Shown: positions 48,921 through 62,500, counted from the stretch's first letter. The stretch is DNA of 64,000 nucleotides from Polytrichum commune (GCA_950295325.1 OX485804.1:13704001-13768000), one strand, 5' to 3'. The notes: a model not told the origin generated them from the letters alone. Numbers and translations are program-made.

Positions 48921-51900
48921 AACCTTCGCCTCGCTCCTTCCACTATCCGCATCATACACTAGAATTGTACATAAGACACATGCCTCCAAAATATATTCAA
49001 AGGCAAATCCCTTGGACGAGATAGTATCCCCGACGATATCCTAAAAGTCCTTTTAGGCAACTTCCACGACCTGCAATGCTACCACCAAAAAATAGTACTC
49101 ATTGAATGAAAACATAGCATCATCATGCTCCTCCAAAAATGAGACAATCCCACAATTGTCACAGATTATAGACCCATAGCCCTTGTTTGCACTATCTACA
49201 AAGATTTTACGAGCACACTCGCCTCCATCCTTGCCACATTTGGTGAACAACATAAAATCCTTCATCACAACCAAGAAGGCTTTAGACCCATGAGAAATAT
49301 GGCTAGACAAATTCAAGCAATCATCGCCACCTTAGAAGATGCCAAGTTCACAAACAAAGATTTATAGCTAAATTACATAGATTTAAAAAATATTATTTTA
49401 AAAAATATTTTAAAAAAACATCGTATTTGGCTTCATAGACTACCCTAGATTACTGGCCATAGTGGAAGACCTTGGATATCCACCAGACGCCATCGAACTA
49501 GTGGGCAATATCTACACAAAATCAACCACCTTCTTCCAAGGTGAACACTTATAACAACAACACTAATTTAAATAAGCCGTGAAATCGTCCAAGGAGACAC
49601 CTTGAGCACATACTTATTATTCCTCTTCTTAGATGGCTAGAGAAAGATCAACTAGGATATCACTTTAACATGTCATCAAACAATATCACAGCCATAGCCT
49701 ACGCCAATGACCTAGCCATCCTCACCAACAACATAAAACACATACAACCCCAACTCAACAAAAGAAGATGATACTGCGACTGGGCACACATGGAACTAAG
49801 CATAAACGATTCACAATCACAGGATGCCCCACCAAATCAAAACTATAACCCATTGCATCTACCACATAGCTAAAATCCCAAAACATTAACTATAAACAAC
49901 AACAACTCCCCATCCTCTTGCAAAATGAACCATACACATGCCTAGAAATATGACTAGTCTCATCCCTAAAAAGGGTCATAAAGAAAGAAATCACTCTAGC
50001 AAATATAAACATAAAACAAAGCGCGGCCTTACTACTATCACCCGCATCACTACAACAACAAAAATAAAGATCCTCAATACAATCATTCGCCTGGGCATTG
50101 AATATGCCTTTTATTCCTACTCATTTTTTGTTCTAGACATCAAGAAATTGGATAAACTCTTCATCAGACTCACAAAACTTATAAGTAACATCCCCAAAGA
50201 CTCTCTAACATCTTGCCTAGCTACCCTGCGAAATGTTTGGCATTGAAGCATTCTCCCTACTCCCAAAATATGCCACTACACTTAGCGAACAACTCACACA
50301 AACAATCAATGACCCATTAGGCGAGATACACCAAAGAATAGTGAAATTTATAACCAACAAATATGGTGGAGTTGAACACCTCCCACGATTAAAATACCAA
50401 ACATGCTCTAGATCACCAACCACTAGATCCCTGTACATACTAAAAAAACACTTCAACATCCATCTAGACTCCATAGATAACTCCTTTCCTATGAACAACT
50501 CCCCTCTATTGAAAGACTAGCACAAAAACTCATTTTACCCCGCTCTCACCCCACAACAAAGATCTAGTATGGAGAAACTCTCCTCCTTAAACATTACCGC
50601 CCTACCCCAAATTCATAATGGTACCAACACACGCATACTCATCATTAAAGAATTCCAAGATAAATACCATACCACATCTAGAATATTGAAAAGTGCATTT
50701 TTATAAACCACTACCGTCTTCCCACCAAAGACATACCACACATTACCACCCCCACCAACCCCCACCAATTCCCACAACCCCGAACTCTACCCCGCACCGA
50801 AGATATAACACAACCACACAACCCCTATGCACTCTTATGTCATACATCTCTAGCTTTAAATCAACACATAAAAGGGACAAATGGGGAGCCAAGCAACATA
50901 CACATAAATTCCACTACCACTACCAAACCCCAAACACCAACCACTCCAAATAGATCACACAAACACAACTCTTAGACCCTCACACCATCCTATACGAACA
51001 CAACCTACTACTCGTCACAAAGATCACACAAAAAATAAAACAACAAAAGATTAACAAAAACATATTACTCAATAGCCTAAAACCCCAACGAAATGTTCGC
51101 CCTAAACTTGACAACCCACACCTTACCCTCCATAGTCAAGAATGTAACCAAGACAAAGATATCATCGCCACATCACCCACAATACAAATACACCCCCCCT
51201 TTGGCCCAAATACATGACAACATGGGAAGCTACCGAACCGGTGTACCACTTGAAGGACTAACATGGCTATGGAAAAGATATTCAAAATAAACCATCAAGA
51301 ACCACACCCTCTCCCCACCTATACGAGACTTTGCCATGGAAATTCTCCTCCTTATTTATTGATACATCAAACCACTTCCAAGACGCGAACCACCCACTAG
51401 CCCCCTCATCCATAACCACCGCACACTTCCATCATCAATTCTAGACAAATTCATAAAAACCTTCCAAATCACACACTCATGCTTCTCCAGTCAGTTCACA
51501 TGTCCCATGCATTTAACTACATCACTACTCCCCATATGAAAGCGATGTAATCTTTGGCTCACTAGGTCAAGCCTTCTCCACTCAATGAAATGAATGTGGG
51601 TACCCTTATAAAACAACCCTAAACCCACTCCCCAAAATTACAAATGGGTAGGACTAGCCACACACACCAATGAGAACTTCACTAAAATTATTACCATCAC
51701 ATACGATGATTGGACAACCAATGCAACCAACCCGCTTCAACAACCACATGTAACTCTTATGCTTACTATCCCACCCCTCACTTTACAATATACCAAAACA
51801 TTGTTATTCTCCGCATATTACAACAACAAAGAATCCCTACTCACCTCCATTCTAACACTCTCCTACACACACTCACCACACCACAAATACCAACCTTCTT

Positions 51901-53824
51901 CCAACAACTCCCTACAACACTCCTCCCCACTTGCACCACCTACCCCCCCCCCCCCCACCCCAATACAATAGAAAATACATCAAAATCCCTAAAGCATGGC
52001 ACATAGCCCAACCCCTCACCATCAACCCAACATGCCAGCACCCCTCCCCCTCCCCCGACGCTTCCCACATGCCCAATCCTACTATCAGAATGGCTCATTC
52101 ATACCACCAGATGAAGAAAGAAAATGAAATATTGTAGAGGACAAAGTTTTCAATGGATCACTGTAAGTCAATGTCGTTGCTCGCCTACTTGGACACCCCA
52201 ATATTCTCATAGCATAATTATATGCACTCTTGATCGTTGCGGAACACACCAAAACACTCCCAACGGATACATTCATACTCATATATAGCCTCAACAACAC
52301 ATATCTTCTCCTCAACCACATAAGAAACCCATCCTCCTATTATATTCACCTAGATTATCTCCTTATAACCCAAACAATAAATATGCTAAAAACATCCACA
52401 TTATCATCATATGCAAAGTCAGAGCCCACACAAAGATCGTTAGAGATGACGAGGTCAATAAATTGGCCAAACATCCCACCAAAATGACACATGCCTCCAC
52501 CTACTATCATGTTGCAGTAATAAACACATAAACAATCTATGGACAAACCGACACAATAAAGCAATTTATACAGTAGTGAGCACTCTACTAGCCAACCCCA
52601 CAACTTGTTGCTTTACCCTAATTAATGTTGGTTACATCAAATACCGCACACATGATAGCACCATACCTCATGGCTACTCTCATGCACATGCTATCTACCA
52701 AGATGAAATGTCTAGCTCAACTTAGACTTGATATGTTATACACCAACTTAGACTTCCCACCTACAGATAAACCACCCTTCACACCAAACCCAAACCTTAA
52801 AAATACAAATATTTGGATTCACTTACTGCAACGATAGATTATTCGCAGAAGCCACCAACCAAAAACTTGATAAATACGCCATTCTCCACCCACACTTATC
52901 CCAACTAGCGTGGATTGTACTACCACCCATTATAACCATAACATGAGTAATGGGCACTATACATACAACAACTATTTAACTCCTCCGAGACCTCCAAATC
53001 CCCAACCCCAAAATCCATAAACTAATGGAATCCTTCTCCCACCTTGCTATAAGGTACCTAACACACATAATCCTAAACAAAAGGGAATTAGAAAAGAAAC
53101 AAGCCCTAGTCCCACTTGACCAAACACACTTAGGACCGGTTTACACTACGGTGGAGAAGGCCTCCGGTCGGTCAAGAATGCTTGGCCAAGACATGGTTAT
53201 ATGAGGCAAATGGTGGATGTGCCGGAGAAGAATTAAAGGCAATAAAATATTTCTTAAGGAGTCTTGACCGGTTGAAGTCTAAACACCTAGAGGAGAAGTG
53301 CACCGGAGAAGTTCACCTAATGGTGAAGATTTTTTGTGATAAAAAACCATAATTCTCTACATTCACATGGTATCAAAAGATTTCAACAAGAATTGTGTAA
53401 TATAATGTTCAATTTTATTCAAAAGATAATGAAAATTGCCAAATTGCCAATTGTCAAATTTGGCCCATGTAGGAAATAAATGTCTCCTTGGGTGTTTAAG
53501 AATGAAGAGGGGAAAACCCATACACATTGGACAAAGCACTACTCTTTGGTATTATTTAAGACATGCTCTCCTCTTAATCATCCTCATCAATTTCTCTCTT
53601 CTTATCTTTGATCTTCAATCATGGATAATCGAAGAAGAGAGATTTTGTGCTCTCTTATGATCTTTATGGTTTTGAAGTATTTTATCGTTTCAACTATGGC
53701 AATACAAAAAACCATCATGTATCACCATAATGCTTCAATTATGATAATGGCATCTTGGCTACTACCAAACTGAAATTGTGAGTAACCAGCCATTGCACAA
53801 AAAAATCGCTAAGGAGCTACTACA

Positions 53825-53826
<2 letters not shown>

Positions 53827-53865
<39 letters not shown>
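53827..53865 (+). repeat. (AG)n microsatellite
   Basis: About 19 uninterrupted AG units inside the family D element. Confidence 0.95.
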
Positions 53866-53868
<3 letters not shown>

Positions 53869-53946
53869 GCCAACACCTTAGGTTTTGAAAAAAACCAAAT
53901 CTGTAATCTACGGTCCACATCTGTTTTTGAAAATTAATTTTTTATT

Positions 53947-53988
53947 GAGTTGGGCTTCTCCGGCCTTGAGGCCGGAGAAGCCCAACTC
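53947..53988. repeat. perfect 19-bp-stem hairpin
   Basis: GAGTTGGGCTTCTCCGGCC, the loop TTGA, then the exact reverse complement. It is GC-rich in an AT-rich element and not part of the terminal repeats. Confidence 0.95.
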
Positions 53989-54254
53989 CAAAAAGTGCCG
54001 CCATGTAGGCGGCCATGTTATTTTATCATCCATGAGAAAAGTTCACCATCATTGTTTTCTTCACCTAGTGTAAACACCCACCGGTCAAGAGTTGCATTTT
54101 CGACCAATCACAATTGAGAAACGCCCTTTTTTTCATGACCGGTGGACCTCTCCACCGTAGTGTAAACCGGCCCTTAACACTAAAACCCAACACTAACATA
54201 GAACACATAGCACTGATACTAATCACATGGCCCACTTATGAAAATAGGCACTAA

Positions 54255-54905
54255 GCCGCCCCACTCATGCTCAAGCGGACATGAGGATGGCGGTGAATGG
54301 ACATCGCATGTCAGGGTTAAAAACCATGACTTCTTTTCTTTTCTTTTCTTTTTACCTTTTATTGAATTTGAGCATGTTGAACCAAACTTGTCCAAGAGTT
54401 CAAAACAATTGAATATTTTGCATGTCACATTTTGTGAATTATGCATGCTACTCTGAAACTAAAACAAGTTAAAATAGTTGTGTATAAATGGCACGGACCA
54501 AACAATTGTCATGAATATTAGGACTACATGACAATTTGTACAAGCCCTCAACAAGTCTCAAAATAAAAGTCAACTTGGTCAAAAACATTACACCCACGTC
54601 TACCATAACCTATTTGCATGAAGGTTGTGAATATATGATCATATATGGCAATGGTGACTAGCTATATGTACCATGTGTTTTGATCCATGTCATTTATAGA
54701 AGCTCAAATTTTTTGTAAGTTTCATTCTACATGTATGTACATTACGATTGGATGAATGCAAAGGATATATGAGTTATTTTGGAGGTAGTCGATTTTGATG
54801 TTTTAGCACAAAGTACAAATAAATAGCTATGAATTGTATGATGCCTTTTATGCTCATAATGGGCCTCTTCAGTGTTTAAGTGTAAAATAATCGATAAAAA
54901 AACTG
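54255..54905. other. intergenic, no gene seen
   Basis: Nothing recognisable apart from a short (TTTTC)n run at 54330-54352. Confidence 0.5.
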
Positions 54906-55100
54906 CAAAGTAGAAGTGACTTTACTACATCGTTTACGGTAAATATTGTGGGTCACATTATAAATGAAGAAACCAACACTAAAAATATCAGGCATATTGA
55001 TGTGGATGTACTGTACAGTATATTTCAACCTCAAAGGTCTACATTATGGGTTACAATATTTCTATTGGATGGACAATAGTGTGCATTTGAGAAACCTCCA
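54906..55100 (-). repeat. fragment of the 62825-63382 TIR family
   Basis: Reverse-complement match to 63170-63382: tacatcgtttacggtaaatattgtggg at the left, then ccaacactaaaaa, attggatgg and atgtgcatttgaga-type blocks. Confidence 0.7.
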
Positions 55101-56264
55101 TTAAAGTGAGGTCCAATTCACGCATGTTTTGCTAATGAGGTTTTAAGTATTTAATTAGACTTTGTAATAGACTTCAACAAACCTAGAAATCACCATTTTT
55201 TAATTTAAATTCTATTATTTTGAAACATATTATCCATGGAATTCTGGATATTTGCAAATTATTATAATTTTCATCAAAGCCACCTGGGTAGAGCGGGTAT
55301 GAGGAGAGCTTAGTGCAAGAACAATTCCCTCGAGTACAAGGTTCCATGCTATTTTAATGTGTGATGGTGTATAATGTGGGCTACACTATAGTGTTCCGAA
55401 GGGTAAGTCACACTATATAACTGCAACTTTGGATTATAGTAGTACAATGCTTATCCCAATTAATGCATGTTACCACTCGGAGCTACACAATACAAATAAC
55501 GTCTTACTCAAGAGTTCAATCTTTACAAATGAAAGTTCAATGGGTTGTTTGGTCATTACATAACATATATGACTTTGCTTGGTAAACTATTACATTCTTG
55601 TTAAATAGTCATAACATCACGTGACTCCAAATAGTAAGACAAACTAATTGGGATAATTAGTGTAGTTCATTTTACTAGTATATTAATATATTACAAATCT
55701 CACATTTATATATAGACATGACTTTCAATAATGGAAATTTTTTCTGGTGCACATGTTAGTTTGTTATGCTAATCTTTATAAATTGATAAAATAGTTCATA
55801 ACATTACTTTGTTGATGATTTGTGTTCATTGACTGTGCAATAGATTCGTAAATAAAACCTCTAGATGCTGGAATCCCAATGCTTTAGATTGAAAAAGAAG
55901 TCAAGACTACTGAACACAACTCACCAACTAAGTAATATTATGCTTACAACCACGCTACGAACCTCGGTATTTTGATAAAGTGAAGAGTAAGGGTTTGTAA
56001 TATTTACTATTGTCAATGTAAAAGTGAATGTAACTAATTTCTTTGAACGTTAAGTATGTCAAGGATCCTTATCCCCGGAGTTAAGTTACAATAAAGTTGG
56101 AGGAGTTATGTAGTAGTGTATTTACCACACCGTGAATCCATGAATTGTTATTGGGCGAACTAAACTTTGGAAGGTACTATATGCTCACATGCTCTTGTTG
56201 CATATTAAATGTGATGGCCTTCCATGAGTCTTGCCCTAAATGGTGACCTTGAATTACGTCCTTT
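55101..56264. other. intergenic, no gene seen
   Basis: A diverged fragment at about 55460-55680 resembles a mariner-like miniature element (aactccaaatag, aattagtgtag). Nothing else is recognisable. Confidence 0.45.
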
Positions 56265-57090
56265 GAGAATGACATTTGGCATAACAAGGCAACCTATAGG
56301 AGGTTCCATGAAAGCGGGTGGTAGAATTTTGTAGCTAAGGCACCTTCACACCCACCCGGTCTACTCATCTAGATTCCGACCTACAATTAACTACACTATA
56401 AATTTGATATAGTGTGACGCACACTATTAATCATCAACATGCATAAAGGACCTTACTCTAATTAACACGGCACAATAATTTTAATGTCATACTATTAGAG
56501 TTATTTCAATCTTAAAAAGGTTCCCAAGTTATCATAGAATGGCATTTGGCATAACAAGGCAACCCCTATACAAGGCCCTATGAAGTAGGTGGTAGAGTAC
56601 ATACCTAAAGACTCCTACGTATCCACCCGGCTCCCGGGGCCACTTCACCTAGAATCCAACCTCCGCTTACCTACACTATAAATTGATTTAGTGTGGCCTA
56701 CACTATTCGTCATCGACCTGTGTATAGGACCTTACTCCAACTCACATGACACGACAATTTTATAAAAGTGTCATGTTAATGTTAAGTTATCTTAAAAAGG
56801 TTATTAAGAATGACGATCATGATTTATAACCTTTGAGAGTGCATCTCACATAACAAGGCAACCCTACATGAAGTCCTATTGAAACGCGTGGTAGACTTAA
56901 ACCTAAGACTCCAACGCACCAACCTGGGTCACTCGTCTAGATTCCAACGTCCGATTAACTATCCTAGAATTTGTATTAAGTGCAATCCACACTATTCTTC
57001 ATCAGTCTATGTAAATGGTCTTACTTTAATTAACATGGCACATCAACTTTATTATCATATTAGAGTCAAGTTATCCTTAAGCAACCCCCC
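56265..57090 (+). repeat. three tandem ~265-300-bp repeats
   Basis: Each unit opens with a block around cataacaaggcaaccc (56280, 56546, 56848). Each then holds a ggtggtag, a (ctaga)ttcc.acct/cgtc, a cactata...tttagtgtgg block and a ggaccttact block. The inner cactata-aatt-tagtg stretch is itself a small palindrome. Confidence 0.85.
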
Positions 57091-59159
57091 AATGTTTGGA
57101 GGTGCTAACACGTTACTTATTGTCTTTGGTGTGCTAACCAAAAGCCTTTCAAGAGCCAATGAATACTCCTAATATATTAATATACATGTGGGCCCACCAA
57201 CCTCACGGCTCTCAAGCTATGTTCGGGGAAAACCGACGGCTAGTTCATTATCAGCCGATGGATTTCCCCTCGTGGCCGGTCCAAATTTCCAACCATCGGA
57301 TGGCAATCCGACTGTAATTTCAATCCTCCGGTAATTAGCCGATGGACCATAAAATGTCCCGGAAATGTAGCGATTCTTCTTGTGAGTTATTGGATTTCAA
57401 CTGGAAGCATCCAGAGCGCTATTTGTTTGGGGCATCTGATGATGCACTTGAGGAAGTACCCTAAACCTTAAACTTTTTGAATTATGCAACCTTTCCATGA
57501 CCAAATCCAATTGCTTCTATGAAGAATTGGGGGACCCTTGGCCTTCAAGCGGTGAAGGCATTGCTAGGTTCAATTCCTACCAAGGATATTAACTCTTCAA
57601 ATTTAAAGTTTCGAACATGCCTTTCTTTTTACTTATTCAAGATTTTGTACTAAGAAATGATTTCTACTAACTTTTCATACATTTTTTAAACAATTAATGC
57701 CGATATGAATTCCATTTAATCGGATATTAGCCAATGAAAATATGAAAATATAGGCAATTGGGCGATTGATTTTACAAAAGACCGGCTCTTGCCGATGTAA
57801 ATTGGAAAAACTCCGACCCTTCGTAGCAACTACCGGCAATTAGCCACTAACTTAAGGCTTCAAAAACTTCCCGAACTCTGCTCTCAAGAAGCTCCCAAGC
57901 TCAAATTACATGTTCCCAAAAAAAATGACCAAACTTGGGACTAAACTTCAGTGAGGCCAAAAATACGAGGAAAAACTCAACGACCGAGTGCTTCATTACA
58001 AGGAGAGACAAGCTATACAATAATAGAAATACTTTGAAACCCGGGATGTTTCCTTGTATCCCTCGATCCCAACATTTAAAGATATTTAACTCTATTAGAA
58101 CCATTTTTTGGTGTAGTAAGTTAAGAGCCCGGGTGAAAAAACTATGTCGAAACTTGCTGCTCTTTATGCACGGAACGAAGAGAGTGAAAGACAAATGTTG
58201 GGATCATCCCATTCTTTTAAGGTACATGGGTGTTATTTCATTCATTTTTTTATGTTCTCCAACTTCTATCGATTTGGTTTACACAATAATTTTTGTGTTG
58301 CGCATTATGAAATATAAGATGAAACATATGCAAAAAATGTATTGAAAAGCATATCTACCCTAATTTACTTATGGTCATCATAAGTGCATGTTTGTTGATT
58401 TCTTAACTAGATACATAGGTCCTCCCAATTGTGTTCATTAGTGAGTGTAGTGTAATTATTGATATTTGAAAACGTAGTCCACTCTCTTTTAAACATGTGT
58501 TTTATGATGTTTTCTCTTTGATCCTCACTAAACCACATACCAATCAAATCTAGGGGTCCAATTAAGAAAACAAGCTACTTAAGACCCATCTATCTACCTT
58601 GTGTATAAGTACTATAGCGTGATGTGAGGCCAAATCCACCACCCTTTAACGTCCTAGTCCGGGTGATGACTTTGAGAATCACATTTATCTATTACAACAT
58701 TGAAACATGTGCAAGGTAATTTTCATGTTCAAATGAACACATATTGTCTCACTCATTGTGCTTTATTAATGTTGGCCTCTTGGCTTGTGCTAGAGTTGGC
58801 TTTCTCAAGAGTCCAACCCGCGGCTTTAGCCGCACATGCCCTTACGGACATTCCCCTCACTCTTTTGATCTTCACCCCATTTCTCTTGCCATTGCAAGAG
58901 TCCTCCACATTCTCCATTAATAATGCAGTGAGTTATTTTGACCGATAGGTGCAAGTGTTGAAAAACACTTTTATCAATGGTTAAACACACTCATACAAAC
59001 CCACACGTGGTACCAACTAGCCCAATGAATCTAACTATGTAGCCACCCCTAAGATGGCCTAATGTGATTTAGTTTTTTTTTATGTGCTAACACTCACTAA
59101 TTGAGCTAGCCTTGCTAACCCCTAAACTTCCTAATGGTGGTTTGCCACTAAGCCGCTTA
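57091..59159. other. intergenic, no gene seen
   Basis: A patch with many cgatgg/ccggt words (57225-57360 and 57770-57840) stands out from its AT-rich surroundings. The 136-codon frame at 57935-58345 and its antisense partner have no resemblance to any family I know. Confidence 0.45.
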
Positions 59160-59600
59160 GTTGTCGTCTGTAGCCTGGTCGAACCAGCTGAGCCGGTGGC
59201 AACAACTTAGTTGAGTCTGTAGTCTAGTCGAACCAGCTGAGCCGGTAGCAGCACTTAGCTGAGTCTGTCGTCTGGCCGAACCAGCAATCTGTAGCCATGT
59301 CTTACCAGCTGAGCCGGTAGCAACAACTTAGCTGAGTCTGTAGTCTAGTCGAACCAGCTGAGCCGGTGGCAACAACTTAGCTGAGTCTGTAGTCTGGCCG
59401 AGCTGCAATCTGTAGCCAGGTTTTACCAGCTGAGCCGGTAGCAGCAACTTAGCTGAATCTGTCGTCTGGCCGAACCAGCAATCTGTAGCCATGTCTTACC
59501 AGCTGAGCCGGTAGCAGCAACTTAGCTGAGTCTGTAGTCTGGCCGAACTGCAATCTGTAGCTAGGTCTAACCAGCTGAACTGGTAGCAACAACTTAACTT
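59160..59600 (+). repeat. minisatellite with higher-order structure
   Basis: The core unit (ccagctgagccggtagcagc, acttagctgagtctg, tagtctggccgaac) is repeated about seven times. Units come in a short form of about 57 bp and a long form of about 85 bp that adds gcaatctgtagccatgtctta. The two forms alternate. Confidence 0.9.
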
Positions 59601-60515
59601 GCCTCTAAACACAGCCATCTTAGCCCCTAATCAAATGTTCTCTAATCTTTTCTCCTTCTTTTTTCTTTTCTCCTTAACTAATGAACTAACCTCCACACTA
59701 ACTTCACTAACCGCTACCTAATCCTCCTAGGCAATCTCAAGCTCTAAGAGCTCACTCACTTGGGAGGTGTTGAGAGAGAGAGCTTAACTAATTGACTTCA
59801 CTAAAAACTAATATCACACACACGTGGTTCAAGCTCTTAAGAGCTTGCTCCCTTGAGAGCACTTGATGGAGAGAGAGGAAAATGAGAGAGAAAACACCTT
59901 AAGTAGCAGAGAGGGAGAGAGGGAGAGAGGGAGAGAGGATTAGCACCTCCAATCACAATCCCCTGACCTTCACCTCTAAAGTAGGGACTAATCCCCTTCC
60001 ACCAAGCTTCCTTCTTCCTAAACTAACAAGATGGATCCAAAAGTGGGCATTTAACCCACGGAGCTCACCTTGCCTCGCCTTACCCCTTACTCACATAATC
60101 AAGGCATTCTCCTATTGAAATCAAACCTTGAAATAACCACACAACACATTCTAATGCCTAAACTTAAATCCACACCACACTTCACTCTTTTTATGTTTTG
60201 TGAATCATCATAACACCTCAAAGTCAAACTAAAATTGGTTTCGAAGAGTTAATCACCACATGTGGGCACCATTTTGGGCTCACACGTGATGACTAGTTTG
60301 ACACAAAATGAATACAACTTTATATTGCCATGTGTCACATGTGCAATGGTGAAGGCATATTGAATGTACGAAATATGGGTATTTAACGTACCAAATTTGT
60401 AAGGATATCGAGTTGTGGTAAGGTAGACGTGCCTAGTTTAGTGTTTGATTTTGAACGGACACCCCTATTTGAGCGGTGTATGGTTTGGTGTGAATTTAAG
60501 AACAAACGTCCAACA
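59601..60515. other. intergenic, no gene seen
   Basis: Contains a gagagagg-type microsatellite at 59911-59939. No gene is visible. Confidence 0.5.
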
Positions 60516-60519
60516 AACA

Positions 60520-62500
60520 CTTGTTGAAAGAAGATTGGAATACACGTTCAAAATATGTTAACCATTCTAGACATAACAAACATAATAAAGGGGGGATATA
60601 TATGATCACTCATAGAATCTTTACTTTGACAACGAATAGGATATTTATACAACCTTGGGAAATTAGGAAGAGAGTGACTACATGGACCAAACGTGATTTG
60701 AATTTGCTAATTATCTCAAACTTATTGCGTATTTTATATCCTACAAGAAGTGGGTGTAGGGAGAAAAAATGTCAATTGAAGACCAACGTACCCTATCAGG
60801 GAATACGGGTTAGAACTTTGTTGTTGTTGGAGATAGGAGCACCCAACAGAGAGCGAGCGACCCAAGAGAACGCCAAATATCATATTGAGCGCCTAGGAAG
60901 CATATCAGAGTTGATAAAAACATATTGGTATAAAATAAGGAAGAAAAACCTAGACAACAAACCATGGATCTAGCTAACAAGACCAAAAAGGAGACAATTG
61001 ACCCCAACTCTGCAAATCACCACCTATGGAAGTAGGTTCCAACCTGCAGAAGAAACGAAACACACATCGAAGTGCAAGATGGTAGCCAAAACACCCACAA
61101 GATCTGTAACGGCACAAACATTGGCAACACAACAATACTCGAGATTGGGCATCCCCGATGTAAGGCAATGAAGATACAAGCCGCAAACAAAGAGGAGAAT
61201 AGGAAAGTAACATCAACGCGGCAGTTGAGACTGAAGCATGTCACATTCAAAACTTGTGAACTCCATCCAACACGAGAGTGCCATCAACTATATTTACAAC
61301 CCTCACCTTCTTCACTTTGCAACAATGTATCCATACACTCCCACCAAAAAACCCTCCTCACCTCCAACAAGTGTACTCTCCACTAAGATATCCAAAATCC
61401 CTCATCAAGTTCCACTCACCATAAGCTCCACACATAAGCCATAAGGCTCATATCCAATGCCTCACTAAGTTCTCATAGCAACTCAATAAGATCTACACAT
61501 AATACCTCCTCCAACGGTCCTAAACGCCACAAAAAGACCACAAGATGGATCCTCGGAATCATGAACACCTTGGTGAGGAACTTGCACAACGAACAAGATG
61601 AGATGGACAATTAAACCAACATCGACAAGAAGGAAACAAGACTTAAGAGAAGAAAAGGAAACAAGACTTAAGAGAAGAAAAAGAAACAAACAATAACCCG
61701 ACTTGACAATGAAAGGACACCTTCACAATAGAGTAAGCAAGGAATAACATACAAGGGCAAACAAAGATGCTAAAACCCCACTGCAACATCCAAAAAACAA
61801 CAAACTCAAGAGCATGGTGCGCATAGGCAAATGGAAGAATGAAAGTAATTGGGAAATAACAACAAAAAAGAACACACCATCACTGCCCATGGCAAAAACA
61901 TAGGTGCCACTCACAAAGGCCACACACACTATAACATGTGTAATTGCAATTGCCAACCGTGCATGGACGTGGAGGACCAACACAGAAAGACGCCCTACAA
62001 ACGAGATCACTCAATGGCTATATCAATATATAGAACTAATATCACGAATACCAAAAGGAGAGACTCAAGGGCAAAACACAACAAATCTCCAATTTTGATG
62101 AAAATGAAGACATGGACTCCCAAGTGGAGAATGTTTCACCAGAGGCAGGTGGCAACTCTCTCCAACTCTCCCTTGTTGAGATCTCCAAATATGTGCAACA
62201 AGTAGTAGCTCCTATATCCCCGCGCTTTGCCAAATGCACTCCTCCAACCCAACAATATCCCAACCCAAGTATTGAATACAAGTCGGAGAGCCAAAGTGCC
62301 AAGCAAAGGAAAGATAATGGTTACACCTACACCCCAAGAGGCACATGGAGATTGCACAAAATGCCAACACACACTTAAAATAAGGTGGCAAACCTTAGCA
62401 TTGGCATGACTGGACAAATTTGTACGGGATTCCAAATGCACGAAGTGGTTGTCATACAACATGGGAAAAATTTCTTGAATGAGAATAGGACCATTGAAGA
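60520..62500 (+). other. A-rich, T-poor stretch, possibly decayed retroelement coding sequence
   Basis: The plus strand is strikingly A-rich, with several overlapping open frames (60521-60973, 61072-61386, 61849-62205, 62112-62378). None gives a recognisable domain. The composition resembles the LINE relic at 49-53 kb, so a LINE ORF1 or upstream part is conceivable, but I cannot show it. Confidence 0.3.

Larger units (their letters stand above)
53133..54173. mobile_element. Harbinger-like element (family D) inserted in the LINE
   Basis: Ends are near-perfect inverted repeats of about 30 bp (GGACCGGTTTACACTACGG; right end reversed GGGCCGGTTTACACTACGG). It is flanked by TTA at 53130-53132 and 54174-54176. 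Removing the element and one TTA joins ...DQTHL to TLKPNTNIEHIA in the same reading frame. It is 1,041 bp and contains a (GA)n tract and a strong hairpin. No transposase is visible; a 74-codon open frame at 53436 is unremarkable. Confidence 0.92.
48996..54254 (+). pseudogene. degenerate LINE: reverse transcriptase and RNase H remnants, split by an insertion
   Basis: The plus strand can be read as a decayed LINE ORF2 with many stops and frame shifts. Recognisable blocks: GRDSIPDDILKVL (49018 on); DYRPIALVCTIYKDFTSTLA and QEGFRPMRNMARQIQ (49164-49310), which are RT motifs 1-2; YIDLKN then FGFIDYPRLLAI (49370-49460); IVQGDTLSTYLL (about 49590); and the palm box YAND at 49700-49711, where active enzymes have YADD. 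Downstream, MFGIEAFSLLPKYATTLSEQ (50233 on) belongs to the LINE thumb/connection region. KVRAHTKIVRDDEVNKLAK (about 52415-52475) is the C-terminal signature of an RNase H domain. A stop at 54252 ends the readable frame. The endonuclease part is absent. The element is interrupted by the insertion at 53133-54173. Confidence 0.85.

Noticed and set aside
57935-58345. 136-codon plus-strand open frame with a long antisense partner
   Set aside because: Both strands open, neither with a recognisable domain.
59160-59600. Regular repeats considered as a CRISPR-like array
   Set aside because: The spacers are themselves repeated and the setting is a plant nuclear genome; it is a minisatellite.
60521-60973. 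150-codon plus-strand open frame
   Set aside because: Begins with a non-ATG codon and lies in an A-rich region that lengthens frames by chance; no recognisable domain.
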